This document shows, in pieces, positions 57,113 through 64,000 of a stretch of 64,000 bases of DNA. The stretch's first letter is position 1. Each line of letters begins with the position of its first letter. Where the stretch lies: the NCBI RefSeq assembly GCF_900111455.1, contig NZ_FOIE01000001.1, forward strand, positions 508,376 through 572,375, written 5' to 3'. The DNA is from Geodermatophilus poikilotrophus. Lineage in GTDB: Bacteria > Actinomycetota > Actinomycetes > Mycobacteriales > Geodermatophilaceae. The position numbers were made by a program, and so were the translations under genes. Under the pieces are notes generated by a model that saw only the letters and a program-made list of their open reading frames with translations, did not search any database and was not told the origin of the DNA.

Positions 57113-58517
57113 TCAGGGGTGGTGGGTGAGGACCACGGCGCGCGCGTGCAGGGCGACGGCGTCGCGGCAGGCACGGACCGTGAGCGGGTCGAGGGCAGAG
57201 AGCGTCTCGTCGAGCAGGACGACGTCGGGGTCTTGCAGGAGGGCGCGAGCGGCGTAGACGCGGGCCAGTTCACCGTCGGAGAGCTGCCTGCCGGTCCCCC
57301 CCACCAGCTGGTTGAGCCTGCCCGGCATGCGGTCCAGCACGGGTCCCAGAAGCAGCACGCGGCAGAGTCGCTCGGCCTCGTCGAGGTCCCCCTGCGTCGG
57401 CGGCCACGCGCGGCCAGGTGGCGGGTCGAACGCGAGGGTGCCGGCGAACAGGTGGTTGAGGTGGTTCTGGGGGACGGCCACGACGCGGCCGGCCCGGGAC
57501 AGGTGGCCGACGTAGACGGGGAGGTGGCCGGCGAGCACGGCGACGGCGGTGCTCTTGCCGAGTCCGGACGGACCGGTCAGCAGGATCCGGTCGCCGCAGC
57601 GGACGGTTATGTCGAAGCCGTCCAGGCCGGGACGGTCCCACCCAGGACAGCAGACCCTCCGGCCCCGCGCCTCGACGACCGGCGGGGTGGACGGCCCGGC
57701 CGGCGTCCCGGCGAGGAGGGCGCCGCTGCCGTCGCCGGGGACCTCGGGTACGCGGGGCCCGGTGGACGCCGGCAGCGCCGGCCCGGCGCGCCAGGTGGGG
57801 ACGGCGCTCAGCAGCTCGGCGGACCTGCGTCATGGCCAGACCGCCGTCGGAGAGGTCGACGACGGCCACGGCGAGCGACTCCATGCCGGCGGCGAGCAGG
57901 ACGGCGCCGAGGACGGCCGCGGCCGCGCCGGGGGCGGGGATCGAGCCGGCCCCGCTGAGCGCGAGCAGCAGGAGCGCGAAGAGCAGCCAAGCCGGGGCGA
58001 TGGCGCCCACCAGCCAGCCGGCGATCCGGTCGCAGCGACGCCCGGCCCGTTCGACCTCCTCCAGTGCGCGTCGCATGCACTCGACGTCCCCTGCAGGCCG
58101 GCCCTGGACGAGCCTGGAGGGGTGCGCCAGCAGCTCCTCCGTCATCAGGGTGCTGATGGCCCCGCGCGCCTCCTCCCAGCTCCGCCTGCGCCTCACCGAC
58201 GCGCACCCCGCCGCGCCCGCGACAGCGAGGTGGCCGAGCAGACCGGCGAGGACGACCGTCCCCTCGGGGACGGCCAGGCACAGCGCCGCCACGACCAGTA
58301 CCTCGGCGGCCCCGGTCAGGGCGACCGCACCACCGCCGCTGAGGTCGGGGGCGGCGGCGTCGACGTCGAAGGTCCGGCCGAGGACCCACCCGGGCCCGGC
58401 CCGGAAGACGGTGTCCGGGTCCAGCTGCGCCGCCCGCGCCACGACGCGGCGCTTGCCCCACGCGCTGGCCCGGGCCGCCGCGATCCCGAGCGCCTGGGCG
58501 AACGAGATGGGGGACAC
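57113..58517 (-). pseudogene. ABC exporter (membrane plus ATPase), frameshifted
   Basis: The N-terminal part (58517 to about 57830) encodes membrane helices (VLVVAALCLAVPEGTVVLAGLLGHLAVA, PAWLLFALLLLALSG). It then runs into noise, while a second frame takes over: AELLSAVPTWRAG, Walker A GPSGLGKST, Q-loop VAVPQ, signature LSDGELARVYAARALL, Walker B VVLLDETLSALDP and a final AVVLTHHP. The two parts are offset by one nucleotide near 57830, and the second has no start of its own. It is a broken gene, a programmed shift or a base error. The family is an ABC exporter with fused permease and ATPase. Confidence 0.75.
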
Positions 58518-59052
58518 GGCTAGCGCGTACCGGCGGCGGCGTCAACGCGATCGGGGCCGCTGCACCCACCGGCTCGCCGTGGCGTCACGCGACCGGTCGT
58601 CCGCTCGAGCGGCGTACACGTGCCGGTCACACACCGAGGACCATCCGCCCGCTCGGGTCGGATGGCCCTCGACCGGGATCGACACCCGGTTGAGGCTCGA
58701 TGCGTGGCGGGTCAGGGCGACCTGTAGCCGCCGGCCGTCACGTCGATCTGCGTGGGCATCTCGTCACCGCCTCCCGGCACTGCTCCGCGAGTGGGGAGGA
58801 GTGGTCTGAGCTCCCGCCCCCGGTCGCCTGCTGTGAGAGAAGGCATTCCGAGCGCCGGGCCGGCCCACCATCGAGGTGACCCCCGTCTTCACCGTGGCCG
58901 TTCTCCCGGATCAGGAGTAGGGGCCACCCCGCGTGCCGGCGCCGGCCGCGTCCCACGGCCGGGCCTCACGCCGCTGTCGGGACCGCTCCCAGGGTCGGGC
59001 GGGGCCCCGCTGCCGGGGGCAGCGGGTCGAAGAGGTGGGAGCGGCGGGCGGG
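58518..59052. other. Intergenic region
   Basis: 535 bp with no frame showing coding character. It separates the ABC pseudogene from sodC; both are on the minus strand, so the left part would carry the ABC promoter. Confidence 0.45.
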
Positions 59053-59691
59053 TCAGCCCTCGACCGGCCCGCAGGCGATCCGCCCTCCGGCATCGCCGGT
59101 GTTGCGCGTCATCTGGTCCGGCCCACCGGGTGCGTAGCGCTCCGGGACGTTCGCGTAGTTGTCCCGGTCGGCGTGCACCATGACCGCGCTGCCGTCCTCG
59201 TCGGTCACCTGGTCGAGGGTCAGCGTGTCGGTGACGACCGTGAGCGCCCCGGTGCCGGCTTCGGTCACGAACAGCAGCGGCAGGTCGCCGGCGTGCTCCC
59301 CGTGGTCGGCCTCCCCGGCGCCGAGGTGCCCGCCGGCGGACAGGAAGTCCCCCGTCATGGCGGGATCGGTGGGGCTGGGGCTGTCCGGTTCGCAGCGGCC
59401 GACGGCGTGCACGTGGAACCCGTGGAAGCCCGGGGACAGCCCCGTGACCCGCACCTCGACCTGCGTGCCCCCCTCGACCTCGGTGAGGGTCGCGACGCCC
59501 ACCTCGCCGCCCTCGGGGTCGACCAGCCGCGCCGTGAGCTCCCCCGCCCCGGACTCCGGGGCCGAGGCGTCCGCGGCCGTGGTGCCCCCGGCGGTGGACG
59601 CGGACGACGCCTCGTCGGTGCCCGCACAGCCCCCCACGACGACGGTGAGGGCGCAGGCGGACAGGAGCGAGGGGACGACCGTTCGGCACAT
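59053..59691 (-). CDS. sodC: Cu,Zn superoxide dismutase, lipoprotein
   Basis: A 212-residue SodC. It has a lipoprotein signal (LTVVVGGCAG), a low-complexity linker and the dismutase domain with HGFHVHAVGRCE (copper His and disulphide Cys), GGHLGAGEADHGEHAGDLP and VMVHADRDN, ending in IACGPVEG. It removes superoxide outside the membrane. ATG 59691 is 15 bp after the SnoaL-like gene, so it is cotranscribed. Confidence 0.93.
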   Translation of the reverse strand: MCRTVVPSLLSACALTVVVGGCAGTDEASSASTAGGTTAADASAPESGAGELTARLVDPEGGEVGVATLTEVEGGTQVEVRVTGLSPGFHGFHVHAVGRCEPDSPSPTDPAMTGDFLSAGGHLGAGEADHGEHAGDLPLLFVTEAGTGALTVVTDTLTLDQVTDEDGSAVMVHADRDNYANVPERYAPGGPDQMTRNTGDAGGRIACGPVEG

Positions 59692-59706
59692 CGGGTCCTC
59701 CTGGTG

Positions 59707-60315
59707 TCAACCGGGCGGTCGAGGCGCGTCAGCCTCCCCCAGCGCGGAGCCCCCGGACCAGGCCCTCCCTGCTCGGCCGCGGCGCCGGGCCCGGCGTGTC
59801 GCGAGGACGCGCCGGGGGGAGCGCAGCAGGACGGCGACCCGCAGGCCGGCGCGTCCCCAGCGGGTCTCGGCGAGGTCGAGCGGCGGGAACAGCCCCAGCT
59901 GCCCGAGGACCCCGGCGAGGTCGACGTAGAAGGTGTCCTCGGCGAGCCGGCCGTCCCGCATCCGGACGAAGCTGACCGCCCGGATCCGCAGCGTCCGGCC
60001 CGTCGGTGGGATGCCGAACAGCGACCCGAGGTGGGTGCCGGTGATCGTGTACTCCTCGGCGACGTCGTCCCCGTGCGGGAGCCGCGTGGTGAGGTCCAGC
60101 CGCAGGTCCGGGAGGGCGGCGAACAGGCCCCTGAGGTAGTCGCCCACCTGCTGTTTACCCCGCAGGGTGCGCCCACGGGCCACGTCGTGCCAGGTGATCC
60201 GGTCGTCGTAGTGCGCCAGGATCCCGGCCACGTCGTGGCGGTTCCACTGCGGCACGACCGCCGCCATGGTGTCGAGGTTGCGCCGCTCGGTCGGGGTGAG
60301 CGTCAGTGCGTCCAT
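59707..60315 (-). CDS. SnoaL-like (NTF2-fold) protein
   Basis: The first 140 of 202 residues form a SnoaL/ester-cyclase-like domain (WNRHDVAGILAHYDDRITWHDVARG, VGDYLRGLFAALPDLRLDL, EYTITGTHLGSLFGIPPTGRTLRIRAVSFVRMRDGRLAEDTFYVD). The remainder is an Arg-rich tail. It could be an isomerase, cyclase or binding protein; no substrate can be read from sequence. ATG 60315 overlaps the upstream oxidoreductase gene by 13 bp. Confidence 0.8.
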   Translation of the reverse strand: MDALTLTPTERRNLDTMAAVVPQWNRHDVAGILAHYDDRITWHDVARGRTLRGKQQVGDYLRGLFAALPDLRLDLTTRLPHGDDVAEEYTITGTHLGSLFGIPPTGRTLRIRAVSFVRMRDGRLAEDTFYVDLAGVLGQLGLFPPLDLAETRWGRAGLRVAVLLRSPRRVLATRRARRRGRAGRAWSGGSALGEADAPRPPG

Positions 60316-61925
60316 CGCGGGTGCCCTCCGGCGTCGGCGAGCACCATGCCCGCGGTGTTGTACCCGGACAGGACCACCCAGGGCAGGCCCGCGCTGGGCG
60401 TCGTCCAGTGCCCCGCCAGGTAGAGCCCCGGCAGTGGGGAGCGCTGCTGCGGCCGGGCACGGGTGAGCGTCTCGGGGACGAACGCCCACCCGGCGAAGGC
60501 GCCGTCGGCGTTGCGGGTACGGCGGACCATGTCCTGCGGCGTGTACACGCGCCGCACGACGACGTGCTCGCGCAGGCCAGGGATCAGCTCCTCGGCGCGC
60601 CGCACGAAGACGTCGGCGACCGCCTCCTTGTCGCGGTCCCAGTCGATGCCGGCGCTGTCGAGCCGGGTCGGGCACTCCAGCTTGACCGAGTGCATGCCGT
60701 GCGGGGCGAGCTCCGGCTGGTGGAACGTTGCGACGTAGAGGTAGTAGGCCGCCTCCTCGACGTTGCCCAGTGGGAAGTTCGCCATCGACTTGTCGACGTC
60801 GCGGGACGGGTAGACGAAGTTCAGCCGCTTGAGGTCCAGCTCCGGCGCGGACAGGTCGAGGTCGACCCCCAGCTGGACCTGGAAGAACGCCGGTGTGGTG
60901 GGCATGGTCTCCACACGGGTGCGCAGCCCGCGCGGGACCACGTGGGCCGGCAGCTGCTCGGTGTAGAGCCGACGGGCGTCGGAGGCGCAGACCACGGCGT
61001 CCGCGGTGTACCCCCGGCCGTCGCCGGTCAGCACGCCCCGCGCCCGGCCGCGCGACACGAGCACCTGCTGGACCTCGGCGCCGGTCACGACCGTCCCGCC
61101 GGCGTCCAGGAACATCTCCCGGAGGACCTCGGCCAACTGGCCGAAGCCGCCGGCCGGCATCCACATCGGGCGCAGTGCGTGCACCAGGAACACCGCCGCG
61201 ATGACCGCGGACAGCTCCGAGGGTGCGGTGCCGATCCCCACGCACAGCATGGACAGGGTCGCCTTGAGGTCCGGGTCGCGCAGGTGCTCGTCGAGCATCT
61301 GCTGCAGCGTCCGGTTCTGGTATCTCAGCAGGGTGTGCCCGGGCAGGTGCAGCCGGCCCGCCAGCGGCGCGACGGCGTCGCCGAGCCACGGCCGCTGGAA
61401 CTGCTCGAGCACCCGGTCGAGCGGCCGGCGCTGCCCCGGGGTGTCGGCGATCCGGAAGGAGGGGACCACGGTCGCCAGGTCGGTGACCATCCGCTCCATG
61501 TCCAGCAGCAGACGAGCGATCCCGGCCCGCTCGGCCGGGTGCCGGCGGGACAGGCCCTCGGCGGCCATGGTGAGGTCGGCGGGGATCTCGGTCCGCCCGT
61601 CGGGGAAGACGCACTGGAAGGTCTGCCGGTCGGGGACCATCTCGACCCGCTGGTCGATCCCGAGCCGCTCGAACACCTGCCGCGCCGGCGACCCCAGCCG
61701 GTAGGCGAGCAGGATGTGGCCGCCGTGGTCCCAGGAGAAGCCCTGCTCCCCGTCGCCGTGGGCGTATCCGCCCACGACCGGGTTCTTCTCCAGCAGCAGC
61801 GTCCGCGCGCCCTGCTGGGCGAGCGTGAGCGTCGCGGTGAGCCCACCGGCGCCGCCGCCGATGACGACGACGTCGTGGTGCCTCCCCGGTGCCGGCCGGT
61901 GGTGGGCGGGCGGTCGTCCTGGCAC
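60303..61925 (-). CDS. Phytoene desaturase-like FAD oxidoreductase
   Basis: A 540-residue CrtI/CrtN-like flavoprotein. The N-terminal FAD loop is VVVIGGGAGGLTATLTLAQQG, then LLLEKNPVVGGYAHGDG; near the C-terminus GLYLAGHWTTPSAGLPWVVLSGYNTAGMVLAD is the FAD ribityl-binding part. It may desaturate or isomerise a carotenoid or related polyene. GTG 61925 follows GAGGAGGAGCCC. It lies behind the sigma factor gene, which may control the operon. Confidence 0.87.
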   Translation of the reverse strand: MPGRPPAHHRPAPGRHHDVVVIGGGAGGLTATLTLAQQGARTLLLEKNPVVGGYAHGDGEQGFSWDHGGHILLAYRLGSPARQVFERLGIDQRVEMVPDRQTFQCVFPDGRTEIPADLTMAAEGLSRRHPAERAGIARLLLDMERMVTDLATVVPSFRIADTPGQRRPLDRVLEQFQRPWLGDAVAPLAGRLHLPGHTLLRYQNRTLQQMLDEHLRDPDLKATLSMLCVGIGTAPSELSAVIAAVFLVHALRPMWMPAGGFGQLAEVLREMFLDAGGTVVTGAEVQQVLVSRGRARGVLTGDGRGYTADAVVCASDARRLYTEQLPAHVVPRGLRTRVETMPTTPAFFQVQLGVDLDLSAPELDLKRLNFVYPSRDVDKSMANFPLGNVEEAAYYLYVATFHQPELAPHGMHSVKLECPTRLDSAGIDWDRDKEAVADVFVRRAEELIPGLREHVVVRRVYTPQDMVRRTRNADGAFAGWAFVPETLTRARPQQRSPLPGLYLAGHWTTPSAGLPWVVLSGYNTAGMVLADAGGHPRWTH

Positions 61926-61956
61926 GGGCTCCTCCTCGGGGTCGGGGTGGTGCGGG

Positions 61957-62619
61957 TCAGGCGGCGTCGCGGAGGCCGGCGTCCGCGAGGCTGGCGCGCA
62001 GCCGAGCGAGCACCCGGGCGCGGGTGGGGCCGATGCTGCCGACCGGCATGCCCAGCCGGGCACCGATCTCCTCGTAGCTCAGCGACGGGGAGGCGACGAG
62101 CAGGCCGAGCAGCCGCTGGGAGTGCTCGGGCAGGTCCCGGACGGCGGCGCGGACCAGGTCGGTCCGCTCCTGGCGGAGCAGGGCCGCCTCGGGGTCGGCG
62201 TCGTCCCGGTCCGAGACCGGCTCGGCGCCGACCTGCGGGGCGTGCAGGTCCGAGGCTCGCTCGCGGCCGCTGCGTCGGATCGTCTCCAGGCACTCGCGGC
62301 GGACGGTGGTCTGCAGCCAGCCTGCCAGCCGCTCGGGGTCCCGGATGGTGTCGACGTTCTCCAGGAGCCGCAGCCAGGTGGCCTGCACGGCGTCGGCGGC
62401 CTGGGCGTGCGGCAGCCGGAACCGGCGGACGACCGACCACAGCAGGGCGCTGTACCGCTCGACCACGTCGTGCCACGCGGCCTGGTCCCCGCCGGCGGCC
62501 CGCCGGAGCAGGTCCGCGACGTCCCGGTCGCCGGGCTGGGCGGGACGCAGGGCGGTGACCGTCGCCTCGGAGGAGGCGGCCGGACGCCGGCGGGTGGTCG
62601 CGCGCGGGCTGGTGGCCAT
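61957..62619 (-). CDS. ECF-type sigma factor (paralogue)
   Basis: A 220-residue sigma factor with region 2 (WHDVVERYSALLWSVVRRFRLPHAQAADAVQATWLRLL) and region 4 (SYEEIGARLGMPVGSIGPTRARVLARLR), very similar to the one at 27233-27817. ATG 62619 follows GGGAGACGAGG. It is first in the operon with the desaturase-like enzyme, SnoaL-like protein and SodC, which suggests control of an oxidative or light stress response. Confidence 0.88.
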   Translation of the reverse strand: MATSPRATTRRRPAASSEATVTALRPAQPGDRDVADLLRRAAGGDQAAWHDVVERYSALLWSVVRRFRLPHAQAADAVQATWLRLLENVDTIRDPERLAGWLQTTVRRECLETIRRSGRERASDLHAPQVGAEPVSDRDDADPEAALLRQERTDLVRAAVRDLPEHSQRLLGLLVASPSLSYEEIGARLGMPVGSIGPTRARVLARLRASLADAGLRDAA

Positions 62620-62771
62620 CTCGTACCTCGTCTCCCGGGGCGCCGGTGGTCCGGCGCTGCCGTTTCGGTGCTGACGAGCCTGCTGGCAACGCGGTCCGGG
62701 GACGATGGAGCAGGCCCCCCCTTCCCGAGGTGCAGCCCCCGCTCCCTGGGGTGGGGAAGACCCGTGGGGTC

Positions 62772-64000
62772 TCAGGGAGCCGGCACCCCCGCGGCCACGG
62801 AGTGCGCCAGGCCGGTCGGGTGGGCCGGCCGGGGCCGGCCCCGCCCCGCGGCCCGCCGGGCCGGCGCACGCCGGCCCGGCATCCACCAGTTCCAGTCCCC
62901 CATCAGCCGCATCGAGGCCGGGACGACGACCAGCCGGATGATGGTGGCGTCCAGCGCGATCGCGACCGCCATGCCCAGGCCGAGCTGCTTCATCGGCAGG
63001 ATGCCGGCGAAGGAGAAGGCACCGAAGACCACGACCATGAGCAGCGCCGCGCCCGAGATCAGCGGGGCCGTGTGGGCGAGTCCCCGGGCGACGCTGCCGA
63101 CGCCGTCGCCGGTCCGCCGGTGGTCCTCGCGGACGCGGCTGAGCAGGAAGACCTCGTAGTCGGTGCTCAGGCTGAACAGCAGGGTCAGCAGCAGCACCGG
63201 GACGAAGTTCTGCACGTTCCCGGTGCGCTCGAAGCCCAGCAGGTCGGCGCCGATGCCGTGCTGGAAGACCAGGACCAGGACGCCGTAGGTGGCGGCCACC
63301 GACAGCAGGTTGATCAGGATCGCCTTCAGCGGGAGGAACACCGACCGGAAGGTCAGCAGCAGGAACAGGTAGATGATCCCCAGCATCGCCGCCACGACCG
63401 CGGGCATCGTCCGGGTGATGGCGTCGTTGCTGTCCACGCCCTGCGCCGTCTCGCCGCCGACGTCGACGGTCAGCCCGGCGCCGCCGGTGCGGGCCGCCTC
63501 GGCGCGGACGTCGTCCAGCAGCTGCTGGGTGCCCCCGGCCGCGGCCGGCCCGTCCGGGATCACGCTGAGCAGCAGCCGGCGTCCGTCCTCGGAGACGGAG
63601 TGGTCGACGGTCTGCCGCACGTCCGGGGGCAGCGCCTCCCGGGTCGGCCCGGCTAGAGCGCCCAGCGGGTCGTGGGAGGCCACGCGGGCCAAGGGCTCGA
63701 TCGCCGAGTCGACGCGGACCACGCCCGGCAGCTCCTGCAGCCGCTCCTGCAGGTCCGTGACGGCGGGACCGTCGTCGGACCCGAGCGGCTCCGGCGAGCT
63801 GACGAGGACCTGCAGCGGCGCGGTGGAGCCGACGCCGAACTGCTCCTCCATCAGCGTGTACCCGGCCCGCACGGGCTCGTCCGCGGGGATGATCCGGGCG
63901 TCGGGGGTGAAGGTGCGCAGGCCCAGTGACGGTGCGGCGAGGAGCAGCAGTCCGGCGACGCTGACGGCGAGGAAGAGCACCGGCCGGCGCATCACCCGCC
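62772..64000 (-). CDS. MMPL-family transporter, 5' end outside window
   Basis: The visible 409 codons are the C-terminal part of an RND/MMPL exporter. A large extracytoplasmic loop (LRTFTPDARIIPADEPVRAGY through VDVGGETAQGVDSND) is followed by five helices with LLLTLLFSLSTDYEVFLLSRVRE (the conserved S-DYE motif) and a charged tail. The gene begins right of the window. Such proteins export lipids or drugs with proton motive force. Confidence 0.88.
   Translation of the reverse strand, partial: RVMRRPVLFLAVSVAGLLLLAAPSLGLRTFTPDARIIPADEPVRAGYTLMEEQFGVGSTAPLQVLVSSPEPLGSDDGPAVTDLQERLQELPGVVRVDSAIEPLARVASHDPLGALAGPTREALPPDVRQTVDHSVSEDGRRLLLSVIPDGPAAAGGTQQLLDDVRAEAARTGGAGLTVDVGGETAQGVDSNDAITRTMPAVVAAMLGIIYLFLLLTFRSVFLPLKAILINLLSVAATYGVLVLVFQHGIGADLLGFERTGNVQNFVPVLLLTLLFSLSTDYEVFLLSRVREDHRRTGDGVGSVARGLAHTAPLISGAALLMVVVFGAFSFAGILPMKQLGLGMAVAIALDATIIRLVVVPASMRLMGDWNWWMPGRRAPARRAAGRGRPRPAHPTGLAHSVAAGVPAP

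Overview
The window is high-GC actinobacterial DNA, most likely from the Geodermatophilaceae (Blastococcus, Geodermatophilus or a close relative). The signs are very GC-rich third codon positions, frequent GTG starts, many 4-bp GTGA/ATGA overlaps, a WhiB protein, BTAD-type regulators and several ECF sigma factors. Nothing marks it as a plasmid or phage: there are no tRNA or rRNA genes, no CRISPR array and no transposase.

The most striking object is at 17055-17582 (minus). Two apparent half-genes are one reading frame interrupted by a single in-frame TAG, exactly at the U of the conserved 'UGSC' selenoprotein motif. Eleven nucleotides after the TAG is a perfect 7-bp stem with a 5-nt AGUGU loop, the position and form of a bacterial SECIS. 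UAG-programmed selenocysteine has been reported in Geodermatophilus and Blastococcus, so I read this as a UAG-encoded selenoprotein. Its operon partner (17579-19072) carries a thioredoxin-like CPTC motif.

Layout. 1-2 kb: two MEDS-domain signalling proteins and MscL. 2-17 kb: PHA synthase PhaC, an ECF42-type sigma factor with its DGPF/YCII partner, then a minus-strand operon of a PhaB-like reductase, a single-chain eukaryotic-style biotin carboxylase/carboxyltransferase of about 1840 residues, a ketoacyl synthase III with a long extra N-terminal domain, a hydrolase and a DUF2332 protein. 17-24 kb: the selenoprotein operon, CspA, an App1-like phosphatase, an epimerase, a P450 and a membrane protein. 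24-32 kb: a regulatory block with a small SARP, the DyP peroxidase operon, an ECF sigma factor, a 1025-residue NTPase-BTAD regulator and WhiB. Two arrays of heptamers at 11-bp period lie beside the two BTAD regulators. 32-48 kb: a sugar-acid locus with a GlcD-like oxidase and Mqo, AEC permease, ATP-grasp protein, KGSADH, galactarate/talarate dehydratase, glucarate dehydratase, KDG dehydratase, LysR regulator and a TctCBA transporter with a UspA protein. Three promoters here share the dyad GATGC-N17-GGCAT over a TTGGAC -35 element. 48-54 kb: an FAD hydroxylase, a second P450 and a small accessory region. 53-57 kb: a second PHA operon (PhaC, acyl-CoA dehydrogenase, PhaZ-like depolymerase). 57-64 kb: a frameshifted ABC exporter, then a sigma factor, carotenoid-desaturase-like oxidoreductase, SnoaL-like protein and SodC operon, and a truncated MMPL exporter.

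How they work together. Glucarate and galactarate can be imported, dehydrated and converted to 2-oxoglutarate, with Mqo and the GlcD-like enzyme feeding electrons to respiration. Carboxylase, KAS III and PhaB-like reductase could make 3-hydroxyacyl-CoA from malonyl-CoA for the PHA synthases; this is inference. Unusual decoding recurs: a probable UAG selenocysteine, a CTG start, an ATC start and a probable leaderless start. Four genes have stop codons inside short tandem repeats.
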